Assembly: GCA_051294375.1 (NCBI GenBank)
Contig: CM119271.1
Coordinates: 12,273,235-12,337,234 of the forward strand
DNA from: Paraspadella gotoi
Lineage: Eukaryota; Chaetognatha
Length of the DNA: 64,000 nucleotides
Direction: 5' to 3'
The stretch's first letter is position 1. Each line of letters opens with the position of its first letter. Positions 52,761 to 64,000 of the stretch are shown here, piece after piece. The translations under genes and the position numbers were made by a program. The notes below the pieces were generated by a model, which worked only from the letters and a program-made list of their open reading frames with translations, did not search any database and was not told the origin of the DNA.

Positions 52761-52780
52761 CTCTCTCCTCCCCTCCCACA

Positions 52781-52811
52781 ATGCGCTTTCTCCTTCCTCC
52801 TTTCCTCTCCA

Positions 52812-52849
<38 letters not shown>

Positions 52850-53023
52850 TCCGCGAAGACAACGTCGACGTTCCCGCCAAACTCGGCGCCGACGTGACGC
52901 CTCCAGTGCGAGAACCGAAAGACGGGGGACTCGATGATGAAGTGGAGCAAAGGCTCCAACACGAATCTTCGAGGACAACGCGATGGTGGCGAACGAAGCC
53001 ATCGAGGACAAGGATCGATACAA
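52781..53023 (+). pseudogene. Inverted copy of the Ig-gene 5' exon, with signal peptide
   Basis: ATG, then MRFLLPPFLSI, a run of Val from GTC repeats and ASA, then the same Ig half exon with small indels that break frame, ending at AA/GTGAGA. Here signal peptide and Ig codons are contiguous. Lies in the right arm of the 50.2-55.3 kb palindrome, so it may be assembly duplication rather than a second gene. Confidence 0.65.
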
Positions 53024-53817
53024 GTGAGAAAAGTTTGGGGGGTGGGGGGAATGGTCGATGACTTTAATGGGAATGAATGAATTGAGAAGTGAATGATGGA
53101 ATTTAGAAGAAGAAAAAATAAAATTAGAAATGAATGAGGGAATGAATGAATGACAGAATCGAATGAACAATTTTTTAAAAAATGAATCAATGAGTGAACG
53201 AAGGATGGAATGAACGAATGAATAAATGAAGGAATGAAGAAATAAATGAAAGAGTGAATGAATAAATATAAATTAATCAACAAATGAAACCAATCAATAA
53301 TTTAATAACAATTGGTGAATGAAAGAATGAAACAATGACTCAACGACTGAATCGATGAACAATTTTAAAAAATGAATCAATGAATGAACAAAGGATGGAA
53401 TGAACGCCATGAAAACATTACTTCGCTTAATCGATGGGGAAGCCAACTTGACTGTGGGAGAATCTTGAAATTTTTTAATTTGGGATGAAGGTTTTAAACC
53501 ACCATCGTCTGTCCGGGGTCAGGGGCAAGTTAGTTTATTTTATTTCACGAATGAATTTTTTTTATGTCGGTTGTAACGATTTCACATTCCAAGTTTTATC
53601 GAATCTTCCCCCAACGTACACAAAAATGGCGCCGCTAATTTGGCCCGGCGTTTGATCAATAACCGATTAACCGATTAACCGTTCACATTTCGTCCGATTT
53701 CGTGTCCCCCTAACCTGAATCGCTAATGATACAAAATCTAAACGAAAATCCAATAACTGAGATGAGAACGAACGAAGGGAAATCGCAATAAACGGAGAGA
53801 GATTTGTGCGTTTGGAG

Positions 53818-53885
<68 letters not shown>

Positions 53886-55261
53886 TAGAGAGAGGAGAGA
53901 GGCGCCAATAGCCCGACGGAGAGAGGACCCAATCACCAACTTTTTCTTCTTGTTTTGGAGAGAGAGAGAGAGAGGAGAGAGAAGGAGCAGAGAGAGAGAG
54001 AGACGAGAGAGAGAGAGAGAGAGGAGAGAGAGAGGAGCAGAGAGAGAAAAGAGAAGCAGAGTCAGAGAGAGCAGAGTCAGAGAGCGAGAGAAAAAATGCT
54101 TTCTAACTTCGCAGTACATGAGGAGGAAATATTTTTTCTAACCGAATTAAGTCAATTTGCGGCGGAGATTAGTTCACCCTCGAAAAAAGTGAACAAGTAT
54201 AACGACTTATTACTCTCAGCCCTAAATGGCTAATATAGGGTGAATTATTTTTTTGTTAAACAGACTCTTTTTCTCCCTTTTATATCGTTTTAAAAGAAAA
54301 AAAAGTTCATTTTGCAAAAAAAAAGGGGAAAAAAAAACTTTTAAAATGAGGCGAGGGGCGTAGGTGAAATCACGACCACTTAAAGAACGATACATTTTCT
54401 TTTGAAGAATTTCTTGGATTTGTGAGAGAGAAGGAATCAACTTACAACACACCCTAACTACGCCAACTACACACTCACTCAAACACACACAGAAAAGCGG
54501 CCGCTGAGTCGAGTCCACTTTATATTAAATAATAATAAACCGACAGCTTTCTCGCGGCGATACAATAAAAACCAAAGTATCTTTACTTATATATGTTCTG
54601 TATAAATAGAGAAAAACAATTTTTGATAATAAATTTTTGAATACATATACCAAATGGGTTACTAAAAAACTCATTCGAACCGGGTTTAGGAGGGTTTAAG
54701 GTTAAGATGGTTTAGGGTTAGGGTAATTAGGTAACATTTTTTAATTTTTTTTAAAAAATAAATATTTAAATAGTTTTCAAAAGCCGCCAAAACGATTGTA
54801 AAATTTAGCCAGCATATTTATATATTGGTTGTACCAATATCATTTTCATGAAATAAAATTAAAAAATATGGGGGAGTCGATTATATATAAGTTTTTTTCT
54901 GAATTTGAAGGAATAAAAAAAAATATAAAAAACCATTAAAAAATATAATATTTAAAAAAAACATCAGATTAACAAAAATTTTCAAAGCTTTTTTGCTATA
55001 AATAATTAATTTTTATTTTGCTTATAACATAATACAATTGTTTAAACTCTTTTTAATATATTTTACCAAAATTGTTTTTACCCCTTTTTTTGGGATTGAA
55101 TAATTTTTTTAATAATAATTTTTTAAAAATTTGTATAAACATTATCATTAGATGCCTATATATTTAAATATTTTTTTAAAAATCAACTTTATTAGCTACT
55201 ACTTTTACTAATATATTCTTTTATTTTAAACAATTTTTATTATGAATATTAGAGTTCCCAG

Positions 55262-56264
55262 TCTCAAAATATACCATAAAAGTTTCACATCGCCGGTTTT
55301 CCATTATTTCTTAACTTAAATTCATTTTAAAAGCGTGTTTAAGCAAAAAATGTGTTGTAATAAACCCAATCGGCGTAAAGTAAAACCAAGTATTGATGCA
55401 AAAAAAATATAGCGCAAAATGATAATATTTTTAAGAAGAGGTTTAATATGCTATAACATAAGGATTTTTTTACGAAATATTAGTTAAAAAATACGCAGTA
55501 GCTTTTCTCCTATTTTGTTTTATAAAATTTAAAAAATATCTTTATTATGGGGCGTGGGCTTAACCGGAAGTAAGTTTTTCAGCCCTATATGTGTTTTTAT
55601 AGTTCCAATTTAATAAATTAATTTTAAATGTAACAAAAAGTTAGAATTTTTATTATTTTTATTTTTTATCTTTGTTTTTCAAGCAATGGGCAATGAGTTT
55701 TGGGCAAGCTTAGTCTATATCCTCAATCAATCAAAATTATAGGTAATATTTTTACCTCAGTTAAAAAAAAAATTACTTGTATAGGAAATTTATAGAAATG
55801 CCACAACATTTTTTTTCCCAACCTTTTTGCTAGATAAGAGCAAATTAAACTGAACATACAATATTAATTCTCCATATTTTTAAAAATTTAGTTTTTTCCT
55901 TGATCAAAAGACGAACTTAAAATCTCCATCATTCTAATTTTTTTTTTCTTAAAAAATAATATAAAAATAATGAAAATAATATTAATATATATTAATTCTC
56001 TAATGGTAATAATACATAATTTAAAAAATTTGAAAATAATAATTTAAAAATATGGCGAATTAAGTTTAAATGACATATTACTGAAAAGCTGTCTTTATTA
56101 GAGTATAGCTAGAGAGAGATAAAAGGTTTTTAACAAAGACAAGAATGGAGAGTGGATTGGGGATAAGTAGAGAAGAGACAGAGTGTTAAGGAAGCAAAAT
56201 AAGGTCAACCCTACTTGAAGCAACTTAGTTCGTCTCTCCATCGAACCGGGCATCCCTCATAAAG
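55262..56264. other. AT-rich interval without recognisable gene
   Basis: Begins where the right arm of the second palindrome stops and ends at the 25-base gap 56265-56289. No open frames of note. Confidence 0.6.
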
Positions 56265-56289
56265 NNNNNNNNNNNNNNNNNNNNNNNNN

Positions 56290-56299
56290 TTCCTCTCCA

Positions 56300-56337
<38 letters not shown>

Positions 56338-56340
56338 TCG
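56290..56340 (+). pseudogene. Fragment of the Ig-gene signal-peptide exon
   Basis: TTCCTCTCCATC followed by GTC repeats and GCCTCG repeats the signal-peptide codons of the 52781 copy, directly after a 25-base gap. It runs into the 22-bp minisatellite GATGGGAACGGCGATCCTTG. Confidence 0.55.
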
Positions 56341-56344
56341 GTCC

Positions 56345-56650
56345 TTTTAGATGGGAAAAGTAATCCTGAATAATGGGAACAGCGATCTTTGGTGATGGGA
56401 ATGGCGTTCCTGGGCAATAAGAATGGCGATCCTTGGTGATGGGAATAGCGATTCTTTGGTGATGGGAACGGCGATCCTGGGCAATGGGAATGGCGGTCCT
56501 CGGTGATGGGAACAGTGATCCTTTGGTGATGGGAACAATGATTCCAGATGATGGGAACAGTAATCCTGAGCGATTAGAACGGCGATCCTTGGCGATGGGA
56601 ATGGCGACTTTAGGAGATTGGATTGGCCATGGGAAATGGGAATTGGCGAT
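56345..56650. repeat. 22-bp GATGGGAACGGCGATCCTTG minisatellite
   Basis: About 14 imperfect copies; one to three copies also lie at 52545-52620 in reverse orientation beside the Ig exon. Confidence 0.9.
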
Positions 56651-56999
56651 GGGAATTAAAATTTAAAACGACGAGAGTCCGCGATGACGCGAGACGCAAA
56701 CGATGGAAATCCTAAACGGAGATTCTTCTGATCGCACGAGAAATTCTTAATAATGTCGTTAAACTAAAGTTTAAATAAAAAGTTTTTAATTTCATCCAAA
56801 TAACAAGAAACGTCAAAAAGTAAAAAGAGCAAAGACCAAAAAACCAATATACTGATGATTTAAAAATAACAGAGCTTAAAAAATGTTTTTTTAATTAATT
56901 ATCTTGTGACCGATTGAAAGAATATTAACAAATATTTTTTTAAATTTATCTAGGAGTGAAGGTAGAAAAATAGGGAATAGCAGAATATATATATAAGCA

Positions 57000-57362
57000 G
57001 ATTAGAGAGATCAGCAGATTATAATGAATTAGCAGATTAGAATGAACACCAGATTAGGAAGAATTAGCAGATTAGAATGAGTTAGCAGATTAGAATGAAC
57101 ACAAGATTAGGATGAATGAGCTGATAAGAATGAATTAGCAGATTAGAACGAACAGCAGATTAGAATGAAATAGCAGATTAGAATGAAATAGCAGATTAGT
57201 ATGTATTAGCAGATTAGAATGAACAGCAGAATAGAATGAACAGCAGATTAGAATGAACGGCAGATAAAAATGAACAGCAGATTAGCGTGATCAGCAGATT
57301 AGACTGAATAGCAGATTAGGATGAACAGCATATTAAAATTAACAGCAGATTAGAATGAACAG
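57000..57362. repeat. ~19-bp CAGATTAGAATGAA minisatellite
   Basis: About 19 copies of AGCAGATTAGAATGAA(C/T) units, running up to the GA-flanked 700-base gap. Confidence 0.92.
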
Positions 57363-57436
57363 AAGAAAAATATTTCAAATTTGTGAAAAAAGTAAAGGAA
57401 AAAAAATAGGACTTAGAGAGAGAGAGAGAGAGAGAG

Positions 57437-58136
57437 NNNNNNNNNNNNNNNNNNNNNNNNNNNNNNNNNNNNNNNNNNNNNNNNNNNNNNNNNNNNNNNN
57501 NNNNNNNNNNNNNNNNNNNNNNNNNNNNNNNNNNNNNNNNNNNNNNNNNNNNNNNNNNNNNNNNNNNNNNNNNNNNNNNNNNNNNNNNNNNNNNNNNNNN
57601 NNNNNNNNNNNNNNNNNNNNNNNNNNNNNNNNNNNNNNNNNNNNNNNNNNNNNNNNNNNNNNNNNNNNNNNNNNNNNNNNNNNNNNNNNNNNNNNNNNNN
57701 NNNNNNNNNNNNNNNNNNNNNNNNNNNNNNNNNNNNNNNNNNNNNNNNNNNNNNNNNNNNNNNNNNNNNNNNNNNNNNNNNNNNNNNNNNNNNNNNNNNN
57801 NNNNNNNNNNNNNNNNNNNNNNNNNNNNNNNNNNNNNNNNNNNNNNNNNNNNNNNNNNNNNNNNNNNNNNNNNNNNNNNNNNNNNNNNNNNNNNNNNNNN
57901 NNNNNNNNNNNNNNNNNNNNNNNNNNNNNNNNNNNNNNNNNNNNNNNNNNNNNNNNNNNNNNNNNNNNNNNNNNNNNNNNNNNNNNNNNNNNNNNNNNNN
58001 NNNNNNNNNNNNNNNNNNNNNNNNNNNNNNNNNNNNNNNNNNNNNNNNNNNNNNNNNNNNNNNNNNNNNNNNNNNNNNNNNNNNNNNNNNNNNNNNNNNN
58101 NNNNNNNNNNNNNNNNNNNNNNNNNNNNNNNNNNNN
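57437..58136. other. 700-base assembly gap flanked by GA repeat
   Basis: Run of N entered from an AGAG microsatellite and leaving at GCGCCGCAGTG, a mariner-like element end. A second large gap, in CT repeat, lies at 59458-59727. Confidence 0.95.
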
Positions 58137-58894
58137 GCGCCGCAGTGACTGCCTTATCACGTGTATTTCTCGTGACCTGACATGACGACATGACATGACA
58201 ATGACTACAATAATTTCTTTCACTGCATCGACAGACCGACCGAAAAGTAAAGCAGAGGAAAACAAAAGTAACAAAAAAAGCAAAGAAAAGCAAATACCCA
58301 TATTGCTAAAAAGTCGCTAAGAAAAACAAAATAAGCCCCCCAAAAAAGCAAGAAAGCAGATTTCTCAGAAAAGCTAAGAAAAACAAAAGCCTAGCGGGGG
58401 GTCTTTCTGCCGAAGTCCTTTCGATACCGACAGAGGGAAATTAAGAAAGAAAACAAAAAGACAAAAAGATAAACAACGAAATAAATAAAAAAATAAATAA
58501 ATAAAATCATTAAATCATTAATTATTAGTTTTAAATGAAACGATGAAGAATTTGGTTATTTAGTCATTTTCCGATTTTATGATATTACTAAAATTTACTC
58601 AAATTTTTAGTGATTTTATGATATCGTGATTTGGAACATTTGTGATTTTTGATTGAATTGAATTTAATTTAATTTCTTTGATTCCATACTCTCATTTGTG
58701 ACATTTTAATTATATTTTTTTCACCCCATTCTGATGACATAAGCTTTGGATTTTTTCATATATAATATGCGATTCTAATGACAAAGGTTCTCGCGTCTTC
58801 GCTTCCGATTTCAGCGACTGATTGTCATTGAGCATTTGTTTTGTACGAGCCTCGTTTCCAGAATCTCATTTGCATATTAATTTTCAATTTTCAG

Positions 58895-59002
58895 AGAAAA
58901 AGACTCTTGGACGAAAAGCGTCACGCGTTGCTCCATCTATCGGCCGAAGATTATAAAACAAAAATATCTCTCATTATGATTCGATTTACTCGGCGCATTT
59001 AA
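58895..59002 (+). CDS. Possible terminal exon fragment, unrecognised
   Basis: After TTTTCAG: RKRLLDEKRHALLHLSAEDY, then a stop 15 codons later. The start is GC-richer than its surroundings and helix-like, but no partner exon or family is recognised. Confidence 0.25.
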   Translation, partial: RKRLLDEKRHALLHLSAEDYKTKISLIMIRFTRRI

Positions 59003-59164
59003 GAATATGTTGGGTCAGACATACAGACAGACAGACAGACCAACAGAAAATGAGCTCACGTGACTCCGGAAGCAAAGACGATTTTGTTTTTCCTTTTGGG
59101 AGAGAGAGAGAGAGACAGTTCGAAAGCCAAAGGAAGTTCAACCGCGGATATTAATTCTGATTAA

Positions 59165-59222
<58 letters not shown>

Positions 59223-59727
59223 GAGACGCGGCTCCTGAATTATATTTCGACAGAAGTCTTTCCCTCTATCTCCAACCCGTCTCCCTCTCCCTCTCTCTCT
59301 CTTTCTCTCTCTCTCTCACACCAGCTATGCCCACTCTTCACTAAAAATTCGAAATAGGATTAAATAGAATTAATGTGAACTCTGTGAATTTTTTGTGCTA
59401 AAGACTCAACTTCTCTTCTCTCAATATTACCCCACCCACTGACGCCTCTCTCTCTCTNNNNNNNNNNNNNNNNNNNNNNNNNNNNNNNNNNNNNNNNNNN
59501 NNNNNNNNNNNNNNNNNNNNNNNNNNNNNNNNNNNNNNNNNNNNNNNNNNNNNNNNNNNNNNNNNNNNNNNNNNNNNNNNNNNNNNNNNNNNNNNNNNNN
59601 NNNNNNNNNNNNNNNNNNNNNNNNNNNNNNNNNNNNNNNNNNNNNNNNNNNNNNNNNNNNNNNNNNNNNNNNNNNNNNNNNNNNNNNNNNNNNNNNNNNN
59701 NNNNNNNNNNNNNNNNNNNNNNNNNNN

Positions 59728-59764
<37 letters not shown>

Positions 59765-59969
59765 CCAATCCGCCCAAATTCATATTTGGTCAATTAAAGA
59801 AGAGAAGAAAAGAACTGTGAGTTTAATATATCCTCTCTGTCTCACTCTGTCTCTCTCTCTCTATATGAAATTGGTACAATCAATATGCAAATTATGTATT
59901 CATGATGAGCGATCTTGCATCCTGACTTTGAACAGGCTATGGTGGGTTTCAATCAATCTCACTCTCAAT

Positions 59970-60013
<44 letters not shown>

Positions 60014-60094
60014 TGAAGTGAGTTCTCTATAGAGATCAATATTCCTTTTTTAAGATTTAATTCCTCGCTTACAAATCAAAGTAATAAAGTATTG

Positions 60095-60129
60095 AAAAAA
60101 TGAAATAAATAAATAAACAAATAAACAAA

Positions 60130-60200
<71 letters not shown>

Positions 60201-60238
60201 ATTAATTAATTAATTAATTAATTAATAAATGAATAAAT
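60095..60238. repeat. (AAAT)n microsatellite
   Basis: ~140 bp of AAAT, changing to AATT in the middle. Confidence 0.95.
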
Positions 60239-60311
60239 AATTGTTTGCTAAGTAGCGTTTAATTCTGAACGAATGACAATTCTAATTTTCCAGATGCGCA
60301 GATGCGAAATT

Positions 60312-60601
60312 GGCCGTCGTTTCCAAAAAACACCCGATTTCAGCTTTAATTCAGAATTTAGCTCATTTTAAAGTTTAATGATTAAAATGGTTAAAGATTA
60401 AGGATTAGGGATTAGAAATTGAAGATTAGGGATTAGGGAATTGGTTAGAAGTTAACAGGGTTAGAAGATAACAGCACAGGGTTGGGAATTAAAGATTAAA
60501 ATTATGGATTACTTTAAGCATTTGGATAGAGTTAGCAATTGGGTTAAAAATAATTTCAGGGATTAGTAACGGAAATGAGGCTACTCTCGAAAAATAGCGC
60601 C
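60312..60601. mobile_element. TIR repeat with telomere-like core
   Basis: GGCCGTCGTTTCCAAAAAAC start, CTACTCTCGAAAAATAGCGC-C end, core with GATTAGGGATTAG. Confidence 0.65.
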
Positions 60602-60766
60602 GCAAAATAAATAGAGTCGCGTCTTAAATTATGAATAAACTTTTTTTTTTTTAGCAAAAATTGATGACCCGTAATTTCGATTGTTTATTCACGCGTTGAT
60701 CCACGTTTGCCTTTTTTTTTTAGTCTCGAAGAATAATAATTTAATTTAGACTAATTTCTTTTTCAG

Positions 60767-60824
60767 TGAGCGAATGAAAAATAAGGAATTATCGCAAAAA
60801 CAAAAGGAGAATGATGCGGTGAAG

Positions 60825-60861
<37 letters not shown>

Positions 60862-60881
60862 CGGAAAATGTTTGCAAATGA
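60767..60881 (+). CDS. Possible terminal exon with Thr or Asp tail, unrecognised
   Basis: After CTTTTTCAG: ERMKNKELSQKQKENDAVKS, a Thr run from ACG repeats, and AENVCK stop. In another frame the same DNA reads an acidic Asp/Tyr tail (ATG at 60868 to TGA at 60951), so repeat length decides the product. Confidence 0.25.
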
Positions 60882-61750
60882 CTTCGACGACGATAACGAC
60901 GACGACGACGACGATTACGACGACGATTACGACGACGCTGATATCAACTGAAGAGAAGAAAGAGAAGAAAAGTACAAAGGTGAAAATGAGAGGAAATTGT
61001 ATTAGAAATATTTAAATCCACTATGAATAATTCCCACAAAAAAATCCAGGGGAATATATTTGTTGGGATTGTTTTTGTAATAAGATGCCAATATTGTATT
61101 AATATTTAAAGCTTTAACTTTTTCTTTGTTAAAAAAAGTTTTAAAAAGTTTTAAAAAATGATATTAGCCTTTGAAGAATACATATTAGTTATTACAAATC
61201 TAAAAGAATGAAAACGAAATTTAAACCAAAAAAAAAACTGTTAAAATCGACTTAATCATTTTTTTAATCAATCAAGTTTTTTAATTTAATTTCATTCCCC
61301 AACCCGAGTTTTGATATCTATAGCTATCAGCCTTTTTTAACCTGGTTCATATTTTAAAAACAAAACAAAACAAAACAAAATATTATCAACCCCTGGCAAA
61401 GAATATATCTATCCGTCAATCCAGAAATTATTAACGAGATCAAAGGAAAAAAACAAAAGAAAAACTTGACTTTTTTTTCTTTCATTTTTTTTTTTGCGCC
61501 CAAAGATTTCAGACAAGAAAAGGAGTCATTATTCTCACCGAAAAAAAAAGGTTTCACGACTCAGAATTTGTGATTTCGCCCACGTGAGAAATTAGATCCG
61601 CGGGGTGGGTTCGACTCACTCGGCGCGTCACCGATCACGCCTAAAGTGAAAAGTCACGCCCTAACGATTCACGGGTCACACCCACAGATTTCTGGTGTCA
61701 CGTTTTTAGTCACTCCCAACGATTATATGAGAATGGGACCTAGTGGGAGT

Positions 61751-61814
<64 letters not shown>

Positions 61815-62133
61815 ATTGAGACCTGACGCCCGGAGCGTCGGACTTGCGGCAAAAAATTCCTCGTTTTTCTTCGCCTTTTTTATTTACATTTTCTTTTTTT
61901 TAAATATATTTTTTTTATTTTTAGACATTTTTATAAATTTCTCTGTTTACTTCGCGAAAAGTGGAGAAGGGAAAAAATGAGACTCGTAAAAGTAAAGAAA
62001 AGACGCGCATGCGTCGATGGGCGAAGTCGGGCGTGGATACCCGATTTAGATTTTAGATTTTAAATTAAAATTGAAAATAAACATTTTAATTTATATTTCG
62101 ATTCATTTTTTTTAAAACTTGGATATAATTTTA

Positions 62134-62967
62134 CAGGGGTGGGACCCTATATCGAGACAAAACTTAACGTCCTGCCCTGTCTGAACGATTTGAGATACAA
62201 TAATAAAATGAGTGGCAAAAGGGTTTTTTTGGCTTTTTACTTTTATATACAATGAAACAAAGAAATTTTTAAGCAACTACAAGGCGTCGTGGATGTTTTC
62301 AAAACATTTGGTCGTTTTTGTGCGCGCGCATTGTATTGCATACGATAAAAGCCATACTTGTTAATATTTTTCAGTGGTCGTTTCTGAACATGACAGTGTA
62401 ATTAATGTCTGATCTTCAATTCACCTGATTTTAAGTTTTTCATCCCTATCCAAATTAAACCTATTTAATTTTTTTTTCAGGAAAGGAAGACAAAATTTTA
62501 GGAAGATTTTTTTTCTTATTTTTTTGACGCTTTTATTATGCATTCAGAAATCTACCTTAATTATCTAAAAATATCGTTAATAAATTGTTTGATAACAGTA
62601 AGTTTTAATAAAAATTAAACCATAACAGTAACTTACCCAAACCTTACCTGCTTACTTTAAAATATTCTTAACCAAAATACCATTTACACCTTACCAGAAG
62701 TACTTTCAAAAATATTTTCAACTGATATGTCTTAGAATGAGATTTAAATAATAAGTATTCAAACATTTTTCTTTCAAACCGCGCGGAGAAAACCGAGCAG
62801 TTGCCTTTGCTGCAACAAAAAAAGCTTTAAATCAAAGAAAAGATTAATATATCGTTTAAAAGCTAAGAGAGAATATTATACAAATATTTATTCAGATTTT
62901 AAAAATTATTAAGAGTTTTAGAGTAAGGAGTTTTTAAATTTTGTCTCGATATATGGTGCCACCCCTG
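62134..62967. mobile_element. hAT-like MITE, ~834 bp
   Basis: Terminal inverted repeats of ~29 bp: CAGGGGTGGGACCCTATATC... and, reversed, CAGGGGTGGCACCATATATC.... CAGGGGTG ends are typical of hAT elements. Flanking octamers TAATTTTA and TAGATTTA match at 6 of 8, as expected of an aged 8-bp target duplication. No coding capacity. Confidence 0.8.
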
Positions 62968-63214
62968 TAGATTTAGATTGCTTTTTAAACTTAGATATAT
63001 TTAATATATTTATATATATTTAAGTTTAGCTTTACATTTATATTTCACTCGTTTTTTAGATTTAAATCTAGCTTTAATTTTAGATTTATATATGGAATTA
63101 TTTGACAATTTTAATTTTAAAATTTTAAATTTATGAGTTTCACTTTTTCGATTTCAAAACTTGAAATCTCGCCAAAGAGTTTGGAATAGAAACGGAAGGA
63201 AAGATTCATTAACT

Positions 63215-63690
63215 TCCGTCGCGAGTTCGTCGCGAGTTAGTCGCGAGTTCGTCGCGAGTTCGTCGCGAGTTCTAGTCGCGAGAGTACCAACTTAGTTTCC
63301 GTCGCGTGTTCGTCAGCGAGTTTCGATCGCGAGTTTCGTCGGAGTTGTCCGAGTCGTGCCGAGTTCAGTCGCCAAGTTGTAATACCAGTGTCGCAGTTCG
63401 TCGCCAGTCGTCGCAGTTCGTCGCAGAGTTCGTTCGCGAAGTTCGTCGCGATGTTACGTCAGGAGTTTCGTCCAGAGTTTCGTCCCAAGTTTCGTCGCCG
63501 AAGTTTCGTTCGCAAGTTTCGTCGCAAGTTAACGGAGCGTGTTCGAATCGCGAGTTTCGTCAGCAGGAGTATTTCGTCGCGAGTTCGTCGCGAGTTCGTC
63601 GCGGAGATTCGTCGTCGAGTTTTCAAAAAAACGTTCGACTATGTGTTCCACCGTCGCGAGTTTCGTCCCAAGTTTCGTCGCGAGTTTCAT
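63215..63690. repeat. 12-bp TTCGTCGCGAGT satellite
   Basis: Units of 11-13 bp (TTCGTCGCGAGT, with variants TTCGTCCCAAGT) cover ~475 bp. The long + strand open frame through it (63306-63857) is explained by the repeat. Confidence 0.88.
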
Positions 63691-64000
63691 CGTTCTACCG
63701 TAACAATTTCCGCTCGGTCGCTTTTAAATATCCATTCTCTCGTTTTCCAAATCGTTCCGCTTTTTTCCTTTTTTTTGTTTTTGTTTTGCTGATTCAATGG
63801 TTTTTTTTTTGTTTTTTTTGGTTTCGCTTTTGTTTTTGTTTCTCGTTCGAAATTTGAAAAATGGAGGAAAACGAGAAAAGAAGAGACCGATGACGGATGA
63901 ATGGGCTCAAATACAAAAAGAGGAGAGGAGATGATTGGCTGGAAATGATTGGTTGGGGGAGAGATGATTGGCTGGAAACGATTCGGTTGGGGAGAGATGA

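Larger units (their letters stand above)
50187..55260. repeat. Second inverted duplication (arms ~2.4 kb)
   Basis: Left arm 50187-52540 is the reverse complement of right arm 52850-55260 (TGGGGAACTCTAATATTC matches GAATATTAGAGTTCCC; NotI-like GCGGCCGC at 50899 and 54500; the Ig exon in both). The left outer edge coincides with the 10-base gap at 50177-50186. Confidence 0.93.

Noticed and set aside
63306-63857. 184-codon plus-strand frame (EFRSRVSS type)
   Set aside because: Explained by the 12-bp satellite, whose near-multiple-of-three unit keeps frames open.

Overview
This is a 64 kb stretch of animal nuclear DNA. Short exons sit among AT-rich introns with canonical GT/AG sites, and the genes encode metazoan domain proteins: a Dbl-family RhoGEF with spectrin, DH, PH and SH3 regions, a secreted M14 zinc carboxypeptidase and an immunoglobulin-domain protein. 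The host looks like an invertebrate bilaterian with an unusually microsatellite-rich genome (GA/TC, ATTC, ACG and many minisatellites, plus MITEs and tRNA-derived SINEs). I cannot name the species. The sequence looks lightly polished: it has 12 N-gaps, mostly inside or beside microsatellites, and scattered single-base indels in exons.

Three genes can be read. (1) A carboxypeptidase A/B-type zymogen on the minus strand, from signal peptide and propeptide at 25.3-24.1 kb to the last catalytic exon at 3.0 kb, with an acidic or alanine-rich tail near 2.8 kb. One catalytic exon is missing beside assembly gaps. (2) An MCF2L/DBS-like Rho guanine nucleotide exchange factor on the plus strand, 27.1-45.6 kb, with 18 reasonably supported exons including a 27-nt microexon in the SH3 n-Src loop. 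No Sec14 exons or start codon are visible upstream. (3) A small single-Ig protein on the minus strand, 52.5-47.8 kb, with an Ig domain, a Gly/Asp-rich linker and a GPI-anchor-like C-terminus. Its signal peptide is visible only in the inverted copy.

Large inverted duplications dominate the layout. The biggest (about 12.95-32.2 kb) mirrors the 5' exons of genes 1 and 2 in its left arm, in the wrong orientation and with worse sequence. Removing the left arm restores two colinear, divergently arranged genes. The left arm also carries a ~2.2 kb TIR element that is absent from the right arm, so the arms are not two reads of one molecule: either two haplotypes were joined head to head, or this is a true duplication. 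A second palindrome (50.19-55.26 kb) mirrors the Ig exon, and a third (7.29-9.31 kb) encloses a ~85-bp minisatellite. Palindrome edges coincide with gaps in several places, which favours misassembly.

The most unusual structural signal is the repeated amplification of 5' splice sites. The last ~50 nt of one DH exon plus its donor and a GA run is repeated 18 times at 39.1-40.5 kb. A donor-like AGAG/GTGAGT minisatellite follows another exon at 28.5 kb. A donor is duplicated at 44.75 kb. At least a dozen splice sites in both genes abut GA/CT microsatellites.

Regions 1-2.5 kb, 10.0-12.9 kb, 45.7-47.8 kb and 55.3-64 kb hold mostly repeats and no confidently readable gene.
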